DNA from: Oceanospirillaceae bacterium
Lineage (GTDB): Bacteria; Pseudomonadota; Gammaproteobacteria; Pseudomonadales; Oceanobacteraceae
Direction of reading: 5' to 3'
NCBI GenBank assembly: GCA_002724925.1
Contig: PBQA01000005.1
Location: 57,416 to 121,415, forward strand
DNA: 64,000 nt
The position numbers were made by a program, and so were the translations under genes. This document shows positions 37,130 through 46,477 of this stretch, one piece after another; the stretch's first letter is position 1, and the number at the start of each line of letters is the position of its first letter. Under the pieces are notes generated by a model. It worked only from the letters and a program-made list of their open reading frames with translations. It had not been told where the DNA came from and did no database searches.

Positions 37130-38170
37130 ATGCCCGGACGCCAGGAAATATCCGCTGTTCACCCGCTGTTCACCAACGAGTACCTGATCCCCTTGCTGGA
37201 GTTGCTGGCCAACCGTGGAATAAGCCCGGCACAGCTGGTCGCAAGTACCCGCATTTCGCCTCGGGCGCTTGGACAACCCGGCACACATATCTCAGCGCGT
37301 GAGTACGACCAGATCGTACGCAATGCCTATCGCCTGTCAAACGATCCGCTATTGGGGCTGGAGCATGGGCGAAGAATGAGCATCGCAAGCCATGGCTTTC
37401 TCGGTTTTGCGGTGATGGCAAGCGAAACTCTGGGCGAAGGTCTCTCGCTGGCGGTACGTTACGCAGGCACCCGTACCGGGTTGGCCCGTATTCGATTTCG
37501 TCAAGGGCAGGATGAGTGCGCTCTGGAAATTATCAGAGCGGCTGCCCTGCCCGACTCCTTTCCATTTATTGCACACAACATACTATCGACGCTGGTGACG
37601 ATTGCTCGTTTTTTAACCCGCAACAATGACATCCTCACCCCAATCATCAGACTCGTCGAGTCAGCACAGCGACCAGTGGCTTTCTATGAACAACTGTTAG
37701 GCTGTGACGTCGAGTTTAACTGCGATCAGTTCGAACTTGTCATCCCTAAGGCGGCTCTGAGTCTCGAGGTATCGACAGCGAACAGCGTCGCTCGACATAG
37801 CGCTGAGCAGGAATGCGAGCGACTATTGGCAGAAGCACCGGGTGAGCATATTGATCTGGCTTCACGCGTCCGCACACTTCTGATCAGTTACGGCAGCGGC
37901 CTGTCCCTTGAAGATGTCGCAGAGCGCCTGCGTATCAGCACCCGATCCCTCAACAGGCAGCTGGCACAACTCAACACCAGCTTCCGAAAAATGGTTGAAG
38001 AAGTAAGACGTGAACAGGCCACTAGACTGCTTGGCAACTCCAGTATGAAGGTTTCTGATATTGCGGAGCAATTGGGTTACACAGATACATCAAACTTCGT
38101 GCGTGCGTTTCGGAAATGGATGGGAATCACACCATTAAATTACCGAAAACTGACCAAACATGTGTCCTGA
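37130..38170 (+). CDS. AraC-family regulator (Arabinose_bd type)
   Basis: A 346-residue regulator from the ATG at 37130. The N-terminal 200 residues match the arabinose_bd-type ligand domain (NEYLIPLLELLANRGISP). The C-terminal HTH pair is typical AraC, with SLEDVAERLRISTRSLNRQL and VSDIAEQLGYTDTSNFVRAF. It lies between fadD (divergent) and a desaturase gene. Regulators of this shape often control nearby lipid or alkane genes, so either neighbour is a plausible target. Ligand unknown. Confidence 0.92.
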   Translation: MPGRQEISAVHPLFTNEYLIPLLELLANRGISPAQLVASTRISPRALGQPGTHISAREYDQIVRNAYRLSNDPLLGLEHGRRMSIASHGFLGFAVMASETLGEGLSLAVRYAGTRTGLARIRFRQGQDECALEIIRAAALPDSFPFIAHNILSTLVTIARFLTRNNDILTPIIRLVESAQRPVAFYEQLLGCDVEFNCDQFELVIPKAALSLEVSTANSVARHSAEQECERLLAEAPGEHIDLASRVRTLLISYGSGLSLEDVAERLRISTRSLNRQLAQLNTSFRKMVEEVRREQATRLLGNSSMKVSDIAEQLGYTDTSNFVRAFRKWMGITPLNYRKLTKHVS

Positions 38171-38206
38171 GTCACAATATTTCCAACCACAGTTTCACAA
38201 CACCTG

Positions 38207-38212
38207 TATAAT
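38207..38212 (+). promoter_or_regulatory. Candidate -10 box upstream of desaturase
   Basis: TATAAT in the 139-base gap before the desaturase. No convincing -35 hexamer is visible, which would fit an activator-dependent promoter. Confidence 0.3.
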
Positions 38213-38309
38213 AACGATAACTTTGAGGCGCTGATTGTCCATAAGGAAGTGGAAGATACGAGCGTCCGAAAAGCACAGGCTGCGGCCTCATAACAAAAGA
38301 ATAATTAAC

Positions 38310-39470
38310 ATGTCTCACGTACACTTTCAGTCCGGCAAACGCCCGGTATATCAGGAATTATCTGGTGAAGTGACCCGCTTCTTCAGTGAGAAAGGAATCA
38401 GGAAAACCGGCGATGACCGCCTCCATAACAAAGCCATTTTTATTGCTCTGTTGTACGCTGGAAGCTATCTGCTCATCTATGGCCTGTCTGGCTCAATGCA
38501 TTACATCGCGTGGGCGCTGCATGGTGTAGCTACAGCACTGGTGGGCTTCAACATCATGCACGACGGTGCGCATGAATCTTTCAGCGGTTCACGTAAGCTC
38601 AATCGCCTGATGGCTATGTCCTTCAACCTCGTTGGTAGTAATCGTTACTACTGGGCACAGAAGCATAATCGCAACCATCACGCCTTTACCAATGTCGATG
38701 AAGCAGATGAGGATATCGACGCACTCGGACTGTTCCGGATGAGCCCTCATCAACCGCATCGCCCATTTCACAAGTATCAGCATTTTTACGTCTGGTTCCT
38801 GTATCTGATTACCAGTCTGTTCTGGTTCTTTGCGCTGGATTTTAAAGCCTATGGCAGCCAGAAAATTGCTCGCAGGGATTATTCGCACCGCATGAAGCTC
38901 GCTGACCATGTGGAGTTCTGGGCATCGAAAGCCATCTATGTGACCCTGTATCTGCTTATTCCTATGGCTGCTTTGGGAACAGGCCCAGCACTGTTAGGCT
39001 TTCTTCTGATGCACGCCTTTCTGGGCTTCCTGTTCGCTGTCATCTTCCAGTTGGCACATGTCGTAGATAAAGCTGAATTCCCCCGTCCGGACGAACGTGG
39101 TGTATTACCGGATGAGTGGGCCGTACATCAGATGCGTACTACGGTAGACTTCGCCACCGACAGCCGTTTTCTGACCTGGGCTCTCGGAGGACTGAATTTT
39201 CAGGCAGAACATCACCTGTTCCCCAGGGTCAGCCATGTGCATTATGCTGAACTGCATCCCTTGGTTAAGAGCAAGGCTGCCGAGCTGGGTTATGAAGTGC
39301 GTTCCTACCCTACTATGTGGGCAGCAATTAAAGGTCATTATCGTCACATGAAAGCACTGTCCGTGCCGGGCACTCCAAAGCGCGCTTTTAATGCAGAGAC
39401 TACAGATAAGATACAAGAGACAGGCTGTACAGAGTGCACGACCGGATCTGAGGAACTCAGAGCCTCCTGA
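38310..39470 (+). CDS. Fatty-acid desaturase (acyl-CoA/acyl-lipid type)
   Basis: Membrane-bound di-iron desaturase of 386 residues starting MSHVHFQSGKRPVYQEL. The three His boxes are present: HDGAHESF near residue 86, HNRNHHAF near 123, and QAEHHLFPRVSH near 305; the last is the QxxHH form of front-end desaturases. Four hydrophobic segments span the membrane. The ATG at 38310 is preferred over 38235. It probably inserts a double bond into fatty acids for membrane fluidity or polyunsaturated lipids. Regiospecificity cannot be read from the sequence. Confidence 0.92.
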   Translation: MSHVHFQSGKRPVYQELSGEVTRFFSEKGIRKTGDDRLHNKAIFIALLYAGSYLLIYGLSGSMHYIAWALHGVATALVGFNIMHDGAHESFSGSRKLNRLMAMSFNLVGSNRYYWAQKHNRNHHAFTNVDEADEDIDALGLFRMSPHQPHRPFHKYQHFYVWFLYLITSLFWFFALDFKAYGSQKIARRDYSHRMKLADHVEFWASKAIYVTLYLLIPMAALGTGPALLGFLLMHAFLGFLFAVIFQLAHVVDKAEFPRPDERGVLPDEWAVHQMRTTVDFATDSRFLTWALGGLNFQAEHHLFPRVSHVHYAELHPLVKSKAAELGYEVRSYPTMWAAIKGHYRHMKALSVPGTPKRAFNAETTDKIQETGCTECTTGSEELRAS

Positions 39471-39515
39471 TGCATCCCACTCCTGAGGCTTTGAAAAAAG
39501 GTGACGGAGGCAAAT

Positions 39516-39770
39516 ATGGGAACATCTGTACACACAATGAACGAGTTGTTTGATCAGCTGGGGCTGCCATCCCAAGACCAGCAGATCTACAAATTTATTG
39601 AGCAGCATAAACCGGTTGCCGACAGTAAGAAGATCTACGAGATGGACTTCTTTTCTGACTCCCAGCGAACCTTTCTCAAAGAAAAAACAGAGGAAGACGA
39701 AGACTGGGCAGAACTGACTGACACACTCGACTCTCTGCTGCGCCGACCGGCGGATATCAGGCCCTCCTGA
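39516..39770 (+). CDS. DUF2789 family protein
   Basis: An 84-residue acidic protein starting MGTSVHTMNELFDQLGLPS, with a FIEQHKPVADSKKIYEMDFFS segment. The ATG at 39516 has a perfect GGAGG at 6-base spacing. DUF2789 proteins are short and have no known role. It follows the desaturase by 45 bases and may be cotranscribed. Confidence 0.88.
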   Translation: MGTSVHTMNELFDQLGLPSQDQQIYKFIEQHKPVADSKKIYEMDFFSDSQRTFLKEKTEEDEDWAELTDTLDSLLRRPADIRPS

Positions 39771-39835
39771 TTACTGAATCAGGTTGCCCGAACACTACCG
39801 ACAAGAACAAAAACAAACAGGTACCTGGCGGCCCT

Positions 39836-41779
39836 ATGCACCAAAGGCTGGAGCAACACATAAAGCAGCACCTCGGAGAAGAGGATAACCTGCCTGAAAG
39901 TTTTCAGGCGCTTCTCCGGGACGTTGACCGAACCTACGAATTACTGGATCAACAACGGTCCGACCTCATGGATACGCTTGAGCAGAGTGCGCGTACCATG
40001 CTGGAGCGTAACGCGACTCTGACCCGCAACCTCGAATCCCAACGAAAATCACAGCAGGAACTGAGTCAGTCCTACGAAGTACTCAATGCCACGCTCAACG
40101 CGTCAAACGAAGGCATTCTTGTCGTCGACAACGATGATCACGTCGTCGCGTTCAATGACCGCTACGTAGAGTTACTCCGTACCTCACGGGACGAAGTCAT
40201 CTCTCGTTCTGGTACCGACCTGTTCCACTACTCCTGCTCCTTGTTCAGCGATAAAACGAAGCTGCATAGTCAGCTAGCGGCGATCCGCGATCCTGGAACA
40301 TCATCGTTTGATGAATACAAATTTCATGACGGAACAACACTGGAGATATACGGGCACCACCATGAAGTTGCCGGCTTCATATGGATGATCCGCGATATTA
40401 CAGAAGTACGTGAAAAAGAAGCGACCATCAGTTATCAGGCATACCATGACAGTCTGACTGGCTTGCCAAACCGCGTACACCTGCAGCAGAAACTGTCTGA
40501 GGCCATTGAAGAAGCCACAGATACACACAAACGCTTTGCTCTTTGCTATCTGGACCTGGATGGTTTTAAAACCATCAACGACAGCCTTGGTCATAGTACC
40601 GGAGACGAGCTGCTTATTGAGGTCGCCCAACGCCTTCAGGGGGTAATGCGCCCAGGAGACACACTGGCCCGTGTTGGCGGTGACGAATTTATCGTACTGT
40701 TCAATCACGTCGAGCACCACGATGAAGTACTGGAGTCCGCAGAGCATCTTCTGCTTCGCTTGTGTGATCCGATTCGCCTCGGACGCAGGGAGTTCGTCAT
40801 TGGCGCCTCTATGGGGATAGCCATCTACCCTACCGATGGCGAAGAAGTCGGCATTCTTATGCGTAATGCCGACATCGCCATGTACCGTGCAAAAGCGAAT
40901 GGTAAAAATTGCTACCATCTGTTTACGCCATCGCTGGAACGCATCGCCGTTCAGCGTATGTCCCTTGAGACCAGTCTGCGCAAGGCTCTGGAAAGCAACG
41001 CACTGGAGTTATATTACCAACCTAAGGTATGCCTCCACGATATACGACCAGGGATGTCAACTGGCCACCTCCACAGCTTTGAGGCGTTACTGCGTTGGCC
41101 AAAGTCTAACGGTGAGTTCGTATCACCAGAGAGCTTCATCCATATCGCAGAAGATGCGGGCATGATTGGCCGGATTGGTTTCTGGATTCTTGAGCAAGCA
41201 TGCATCCAGGCAAAAGAGTGGTACCAGCAAGGCTACCAGGCCAACATCAGCATTAATATTTCCCCAAGACAGTTCCTGATTCCGAACTTTCATCTGGATA
41301 TCGTCCGCACGATTAAAGAAATAGGCATACCAACCTCACTGATCTCAGTTGAGATTACAGAAAGCCTGCTGATGCAGGATCTCACTCATGCCCGCCACGT
41401 TCTCGAGTATTTCAGAGAACATGGCATATTTATTTATCTCGACGACTTCGGTACCGGCTTTTCATCACTCAATTATCTGAAGAACTTACCCGTCGACGCC
41501 ATCAAAATCGACCGGACGTTTGTGAAGGACCTGAGTACGAGCACCGCCGATCAGGCTATTGCCGCATCGATCATTACGTTAGGCAAAAACCTCGATATGC
41601 TGATTGTGGCCGAAGGTATTGAGACCGCCGAACAAGCTGATTTTCTGATTCGCAATGGCTGCGATCTCGCTCAAGGCTTCTATTACGGACACCCAGTGAG
41701 TGCATCTGACGCAGAACAGTTCCTGCACCCTGACGACTTATTGCACTGCAATATTGCACATCGTCCAGTGGCGAAGTAA
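39836..41779 (+). CDS. PAS-GGDEF-EAL c-di-GMP protein
   Basis: A 647-residue cytosolic protein. After an N-terminal coiled coil come a PAS domain (about 80-200), a GGDEF domain with RVGGDEF near 280 and an I-site RPGD exactly five residues before it, and an EAL domain from about 375. Catalytic residues of both are present: SFEALLRW, NISPRQF, EITESLLM, DDFGTGFSS, IKIDRTFV and EGIET. It should be able to make and break c-di-GMP. No membrane segment. Confidence 0.95.
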   Translation: MHQRLEQHIKQHLGEEDNLPESFQALLRDVDRTYELLDQQRSDLMDTLEQSARTMLERNATLTRNLESQRKSQQELSQSYEVLNATLNASNEGILVVDNDDHVVAFNDRYVELLRTSRDEVISRSGTDLFHYSCSLFSDKTKLHSQLAAIRDPGTSSFDEYKFHDGTTLEIYGHHHEVAGFIWMIRDITEVREKEATISYQAYHDSLTGLPNRVHLQQKLSEAIEEATDTHKRFALCYLDLDGFKTINDSLGHSTGDELLIEVAQRLQGVMRPGDTLARVGGDEFIVLFNHVEHHDEVLESAEHLLLRLCDPIRLGRREFVIGASMGIAIYPTDGEEVGILMRNADIAMYRAKANGKNCYHLFTPSLERIAVQRMSLETSLRKALESNALELYYQPKVCLHDIRPGMSTGHLHSFEALLRWPKSNGEFVSPESFIHIAEDAGMIGRIGFWILEQACIQAKEWYQQGYQANISINISPRQFLIPNFHLDIVRTIKEIGIPTSLISVEITESLLMQDLTHARHVLEYFREHGIFIYLDDFGTGFSSLNYLKNLPVDAIKIDRTFVKDLSTSTADQAIAASIITLGKNLDMLIVAEGIETAEQADFLIRNGCDLAQGFYYGHPVSASDAEQFLHPDDLLHCNIAHRPVAK

Positions 41780-41819
41780 ATTCGCCGCCTGTTTAACCGA
41801 TTGATCACTGGAGCCCGCC

Positions 41820-42284
41820 GTGGAATACCCGTCTTTTATTGCGATTGACGCCAGCTCATATGAAGACACCGCACACCCGGTAGCGATTGCCTGGTCACTG
41901 GCTGATGGCACCGTCAAAACCACACTGGTTCAACCCGACGATGACTGGGACGACTGGGACTTTGCTCTTGAAGACCTGCACGGCATTTCACAGGACACCC
42001 TATATCAGATGGGGGAAACCGGGTGGTCGGTTATTCGTGAACTGGAAGCCGATCTAGACCAGCCATTTCTGCTTGCAGACAACGCCGAGCGTTGCGAGTT
42101 GCTGCTGGAGAAGCTTTACGACGCCTACGGTAAGGAATCATCGATCGAAGTTGGTGCATGCCAGGCTGAGCCGGGACTGGACATGCTGGGAGAATGGTAC
42201 GAAGACACCAATTTCTGGCACCAGCCATGCGATGAGCGTGTACGTTTACTGCTCTTTAAGTGGAATGAATCAAAAGATCATTAA
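41820..42284 (+). CDS. Exonuclease-fold-like protein, possibly inactive
   Basis: A 154-residue product from the GTG at 41820. The pattern (FIAIDASS, DDWDDWDFALEDLHGIS, then LADNAERCE, and HQPCDERVRL) follows the RNase-H-fold 3'-5' exonuclease family where the first motif is normally FIDFEAS. Here the Asp remains, but the paired Glu is missing. The central Asp and the final His-Asp pair seem kept. So catalysis is doubtful. Function unknown. Confidence 0.7.
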   Translation: MEYPSFIAIDASSYEDTAHPVAIAWSLADGTVKTTLVQPDDDWDDWDFALEDLHGISQDTLYQMGETGWSVIRELEADLDQPFLLADNAERCELLLEKLYDAYGKESSIEVGACQAEPGLDMLGEWYEDTNFWHQPCDERVRLLLFKWNESKDH

Positions 42285-42308
42285 CGATATATAAAACGAA
42301 AAAATAAG

Positions 42309-42336
42309 GATAAGAGATCCAAAACGATCTCTTATC
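42309..42336. terminator. Hairpin terminator between convergent genes
   Basis: GATAAGAGATC mirrored by GATCTCTTATC, an 11-base stem with a 6-base loop, in an AT-rich context. It lies between the exonuclease-like gene and hipA and overlaps the last base of the hipA stop. Confidence 0.75.
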
Positions 42337-43646
42337 TAATTTAAAATTCTAAACGTCGACTCAATTGAAGCAGCCCAGCGCTCAGGGACGCCCGCCTCAC
42401 TGGCAAACTCCGACCATTTCCGGACTGTAGCTTCTACCTCAGCAACCAGTTCCCTTACCTTTCGTTCACGAATGTCTGCCGCCTTACCACATTCGATAAG
42501 ATCGTCGAGAGTAAAACCATCACGCTTGCCGTTCACCGACATCTGATGCATCGACGTCCAGTCGCCTTCAGGATTGTATGCATATGTCACATCATAAGCA
42601 GGCGCCAATGACCAGTGCCCCTGCCGATTCATAAGAAAGCCGATATTTTTCGTATGGTCATCCTGATTGCGGATCATAAGGTTCAGCAGCATACGTCTGA
42701 ACTGCTGCTCCTGAGCGACTTTGGCCTGCGTCTTCACTATCTGACGAATAACCCGGAAACACTGCTCGTAAGAATATCCACCCGCCACATTAAAATCATA
42801 GTGAGCGATACCGCAGAGCGTCTGCATGTGCAATTTCTTACCGGAGTCCGACCGGTCGAAACGCTGAGTCAGAAAGTGTGCGCGGCCGTTTTCTTCGAGC
42901 AAACGACTCGGCATCATCTCAATGCCCGCGGCCTTCGCCATCAGATAACACGCATATTCAATCCGTGTGTAACCTTGTGGATCTGCCAGTTCTTTGTCCC
43001 GGTTTGCTGCGACACCATCGAATTTCAACAGGTAGTGCCTGAAGCCCTGCTCGGTATCGCACTGGCCCGAGCGCACTTCTCCGGTTTCTTCATTCCACGC
43101 GATAACGGCCTTTGCCCTTGCGCCGCCGGCCGATGTTCCGACAGCGATGATCTGATTCAACGCCTGCGCGTCTTCCTCTCCTTCAATAATCTCAACGGCC
43201 AGTCCCTGCTTCTGATTCAGAGCCTTATTCGCCAAAGACACGAGTTGCGACAACTCAACGGCACTTCCATCTGAACTTTGCTGCCGTGTTGCTGGGGAAA
43301 ATTCTAATGCCCCCATACCTCTCTGCCCCATGTAGAGTAAACGCTCGACCGGATTGAATGACCCCGGATCGCGACCTTGTGCCACCAACCATTGATCAAT
43401 CAGCAAGTTACCGAACTTATCAGGCAGGGCATCCGCCAACATACCGGGTAAGCCCATAAAGGTTTCATGGGCAAGGCCGGGGAAGCTGAAGCGACCTGGT
43501 CTCAGCGGCATCATCAGAGGTGACAATGCTATGCCCGAGCGCAGAAATTCAGGAGAATATTCGAACACGCCGAGCTGACGCTCGTTGTCCCACTGCACTG
43601 CACCGATTGTGCGCCCCCAGAGCTGTACTTCCGCCAGACTGATCAT
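42336..43646 (-). CDS. hipA: HipA-family serine/threonine kinase toxin
   Basis: A 436-residue HipA-type protein kinase, the toxin of type II hipBA systems, which phosphorylate translation factors such as glutamyl-tRNA synthetase. The N-terminal domain (1-110) is followed by the kinase fold: IIAVGTSAGGARAKAVIAWN near 168-187 (P-loop region), LLKFDGVA near 207, the catalytic NQDDHTKN near 325, and APAYDVTYAY near 348. Active-site Asp residues are intact. It overlaps the antitoxin by 4 bases (ATGA). Confidence 0.93.
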   Translation of the reverse strand: MISLAEVQLWGRTIGAVQWDNERQLGVFEYSPEFLRSGIALSPLMMPLRPGRFSFPGLAHETFMGLPGMLADALPDKFGNLLIDQWLVAQGRDPGSFNPVERLLYMGQRGMGALEFSPATRQQSSDGSAVELSQLVSLANKALNQKQGLAVEIIEGEEDAQALNQIIAVGTSAGGARAKAVIAWNEETGEVRSGQCDTEQGFRHYLLKFDGVAANRDKELADPQGYTRIEYACYLMAKAAGIEMMPSRLLEENGRAHFLTQRFDRSDSGKKLHMQTLCGIAHYDFNVAGGYSYEQCFRVIRQIVKTQAKVAQEQQFRRMLLNLMIRNQDDHTKNIGFLMNRQGHWSLAPAYDVTYAYNPEGDWTSMHQMSVNGKRDGFTLDDLIECGKAADIRERKVRELVAEVEATVRKWSEFASEAGVPERWAASIESTFRILN

Positions 43647-44023
43647 TCTTCATCACCCCAGGACCAGCGCTCAGCATCACCCGCCAGACCGGATTCAGGT
43701 CTTGCCCGCTGGCGCAAAGGAGGTTCGCTGTAGATGCCCGCGCCTTTTTCACGAAGACTTGCCATAGGGCTGATATCCGGCTCGCGAATCAATGCGTCCA
43801 GCAAGTTCATCAGCTCCAGCGCCCGCAGAAGAGCGATCAGATTAAGCAGGCTAAGGTTACCTTCTCCGCTTTCAAAGCGTCGCAACGTAGCAACCCCGAC
43901 TCCTGCGAGGTCTGCAAGGGCCTGCTGAGTGATATTACGCTGAAGACGCTCACTTCTTAGCCGCCCGGCTAACCTTGCCAGAATCTGCTGATCTGACAAT
44001 GGTCCAAGATCATATAAACTCAT
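43643..44023 (-). CDS. hipB: HipB-like XRE-family antitoxin
   Basis: A 126-residue helix-turn-helix protein. The XRE domain (residues 22-75) has ITQQALADLAGVGVATLRRF as recognition region. An acidic tail ends WSWGDEE, consistent with contact to HipA. Overlapping start and stop with hipA imply coupling. It lies next to repeated half-sites that probably mediate autorepression. Confidence 0.9.
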   Translation of the reverse strand: MSLYDLGPLSDQQILARLAGRLRSERLQRNITQQALADLAGVGVATLRRFESGEGNLSLLNLIALLRALELMNLLDALIREPDISPMASLREKGAGIYSEPPLRQRARPESGLAGDAERWSWGDEE

Positions 44024-44066
44024 TTATGATCTCCTAATTCAATATATGACAATATTTGATCATATA
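44008..44066. promoter_or_regulatory. Repeated GATCATATA half-sites before hipB (candidate operators)
   Basis: GATCATATA occurs at 44008-44016 and 44058-44066; TTTATGATC at 44023-44031 and a TATATGAC at 44043-44050 lie on the opposite orientation. The first pair forms an inverted repeat across the hipB start codon (44021-44023). HipB-type proteins autorepress through inverted repeats. Confidence 0.55.
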
Positions 44067-44165
44067 CGATCGTTAGTGAAAAAAGCAATTCTACTATGCA
44101 ACCTCAGCCAATCACAGTAGAGTACGCACCTTTCGTCTTTGCAACTTACGCTCGGGAATACAGGC

Positions 44166-44717
44166 ATGGCACTGAAAGCCACCATCTATAAAGCTGAACT
44201 CATGATCTCAGATATGGATCGCGACTATTATGCGACCCATACCCTGACGATTGCCCAGCATCCCTCAGAAACCATCCTGCGGATGATGACCCGTATCGCT
44301 GTCTTTGCCCTGAATGCTCACGAGCGCCTGGAATTTACCCGCGGCATCAGCACCGAAGACGAGCCAGACCTCTGGCAACGCACCTACAGCGATGAGACAG
44401 AACTTTGGATTGAACTGGGCCAGCCCGATGAAAAACGCCTGCGTAAAGCGTGTGGCAAAGCGCAAGCAGTGAAACTGTACGGCTATCAGGGTAATGCGTT
44501 TGATGTCTGGTGGAAGCATCATGAGAACAAAGTACACGCCTACCCGAAACTGAGCGTGATCAAACTGGACGACGACGCCTGTACTCAGTTAGAAGCGCTA
44601 TGCTCCCGCACAATGCGACTGCAAGCGACGATTCAGGACGGTACCATGTGGTTAGGGAATGACGAACAATCAATTGAATTCACGCCCGAGACACTCTTCA
44701 GTGGAGATCCGTCATGA
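44166..44717 (+). CDS. yaeQ: YaeQ family protein
   Basis: A 183-residue cytosolic protein starting MALKATIYKAELMISDMDRDYY, with the family block TIAQHPSETILRMMTRIAVFAL near 27-48 and VWWKHHENKVHAYPKLSV near 119. The ATG at 44166 is used, as the nine residues upstream are not conserved. The fold is endonuclease-like by family knowledge but no activity is known. Its stop overlaps the DEAD-box start by 4 bases. Confidence 0.92.
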   Translation: MALKATIYKAELMISDMDRDYYATHTLTIAQHPSETILRMMTRIAVFALNAHERLEFTRGISTEDEPDLWQRTYSDETELWIELGQPDEKRLRKACGKAQAVKLYGYQGNAFDVWWKHHENKVHAYPKLSVIKLDDDACTQLEALCSRTMRLQATIQDGTMWLGNDEQSIEFTPETLFSGDPS

Positions 44718-46114
44718 GTACTTTCCGCAGCCTCCTACACGATGCCAACATACTCAAGCGCCTGGATTCGCTCGGCTACAAAGAACCGACACCGATTCAG
44801 GAAGCAGCCATTCCGCATATTCTTGACGGCACAGACCTGATGGCGGCGGCACCGACTGGCACCGGGAAAACCGCCGCGTTCATGCTGCCACTGCTGCAAC
44901 TACTCAGCGAGCATCCCCGAACTGAAGAAGAAGGCTACCGCTACCCAAGATTGCTGATCATCGCACCAACACGCGAACTGGCTCAGCAACTGGCCGAGAA
45001 CTTCCGCGACTATGGACGCAACTGCGGTCATCGATGTCTGCTTCTCTGCGGCGGTCAGAATCCACGCACCATCGAAGATAAAATGGCCGAAGGCGCCGAT
45101 ACCGTTGTTGCCACACCAGGCCGCCTGTATGAACTCATGATTCGTCATCGCGTCAGCTTTGAACACCTACAGTGCCTGGTGCTTGACGAAGCAGACCGTC
45201 TGCTTGATCTGGGCTTTGCCGAAGATCTGCAGCGCATCGTCCAGAAACTGCCCGACGTTCGCCAGAACCTTCTGTTTTCTGCCACCTTCGACAATGCCGT
45301 CCGTGAGCTTGCCTCTGAGCTTATGCCTGGCGCTATCGAACTTGGTCAGAAAGATGCCAACCGCACCAGTGAAAATGTCCGTCAGTGGCTACACCCGGTC
45401 GATCACAGCGATAAAGGCAACGCTGTCGCCTCACTACTGATTGAAAATAAATGGAAGCAGGTCATGGTATTTACCAAGACCAAGAAAGGCGCCGACGCGC
45501 TGACCGACCACCTGAAAGCAGAAAATATTCAAGCAGAAGTACTGCACGGCGACAAAACACAAAATGAACGGAACGACATTCTTGATGCCTTCCGTGAACA
45601 TCGCCTGCGAGTACTGGTGACGACGGATGTTGCTTCGCGTGGTATTGATATTGAACACTTGCCTGCGGTCATCAATCATGACCTGCCACCGGTCGCGCAC
45701 GACTATATTCACCGTATTGGTCGTACCGGCCGCGCTGGAGAAAAAGGCATCGCGATTTCACTGGTCGCCGCACACGAAGTCGACACACTGACCGCCATTG
45801 AAACCCTGATCGGCCGAGCCTTACGTCGCGAAGATCTTATCGGCCATGTGCCAAACCACAGCGTACCAGCGACAGGGCCAGGAAAGCTTAACCTGCGTAA
45901 GCCATTGAAAACGAAAGCGGGTAAAGAAAAGACCGAAAAGGGAAAATCTTCAAAAGGTAATCAAGGTAAGGAAAGCAGTCAGGAACTGAGCTCTGTGCCT
46001 CGCGCTAACCGTGCAAAAGAAAAACCATCCGCGCCACCAACGAAAGAGCCTAAAGGTCGTGGAGGATCTCTCTTCTCTGGTCGTAAGAATGTCACCAAGA
46101 GATCGATTGATTAA
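44714..46114 (+). CDS. DEAD-box ATP-dependent RNA helicase
   Basis: A 466-residue RNA helicase. All motifs are present: Q motif (TPIQEAAIP), I (APTGTGKT), Ia (PTRELA), Ib (TPGRLYEL), II (DEAD), III (SAT), V (TTDVASRGIDIEHLP), and VI (HRIGRTGRAG). A Lys/Glu/Ser-rich basic tail from about 385 probably binds RNA. It belongs to the RhlE/RhlB/SrmB type; I do not assign it further. Overlap with yaeQ (ATGA) suggests cotranscription. Confidence 0.93.
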   Translation: MSTFRSLLHDANILKRLDSLGYKEPTPIQEAAIPHILDGTDLMAAAPTGTGKTAAFMLPLLQLLSEHPRTEEEGYRYPRLLIIAPTRELAQQLAENFRDYGRNCGHRCLLLCGGQNPRTIEDKMAEGADTVVATPGRLYELMIRHRVSFEHLQCLVLDEADRLLDLGFAEDLQRIVQKLPDVRQNLLFSATFDNAVRELASELMPGAIELGQKDANRTSENVRQWLHPVDHSDKGNAVASLLIENKWKQVMVFTKTKKGADALTDHLKAENIQAEVLHGDKTQNERNDILDAFREHRLRVLVTTDVASRGIDIEHLPAVINHDLPPVAHDYIHRIGRTGRAGEKGIAISLVAAHEVDTLTAIETLIGRALRREDLIGHVPNHSVPATGPGKLNLRKPLKTKAGKEKTEKGKSSKGNQGKESSQELSSVPRANRAKEKPSAPPTKEPKGRGGSLFSGRKNVTKRSID

Positions 46115-46143
46115 ACACGCGAACACTATGCCTGCGATCTGAA

Positions 46144-46473
46144 TTATTTCGGAGGCAACCGCCCCACAAAGAGATTACAGCGCTGAAGCCAGTATTCCAG
46201 ATCTTCTGGCTCAGCGACTGCCGCGCCATCAACCATGACCATGCCCTTTAACGGACGACCGGTAAAGTCCATCTCCCGCGTCCCATCTTCGCCGAGCGCG
46301 GCGTCATAGTCTTCAGGGCCAACACGCACCATCAACTCGTCGCCGAGCACACCGCAAAGCATATGACCGTTGAGCATGATACAAAGCCCACCGAACATCT
46401 TCTTTTCGTCCCAGTGGCCAAAGTGACAGACCACCGTGCGAATACGCTCCGCAAGCTCAGTATCAAACGCCAT
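46144..46473 (-). CDS. TfoX N-terminal domain protein
   Basis: A 109-residue protein, starting MAFDTELAERIRTVVCHFG, with the TfoX-N signature KKMFGGLCIMLNGHMLCGV near 24-42 and a C-terminal PPK. Only the N-terminal TfoX domain is present. It lies 4 bases from the FKBP gene and is probably cotranscribed with it. A longer start would overlap that gene. Confidence 0.87.
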   Translation of the reverse strand: MAFDTELAERIRTVVCHFGHWDEKKMFGGLCIMLNGHMLCGVLGDELMVRVGPEDYDAALGEDGTREMDFTGRPLKGMVMVDGAAVAEPEDLEYWLQRCNLFVGRLPPK

Positions 46474-46477
46474 AGAG

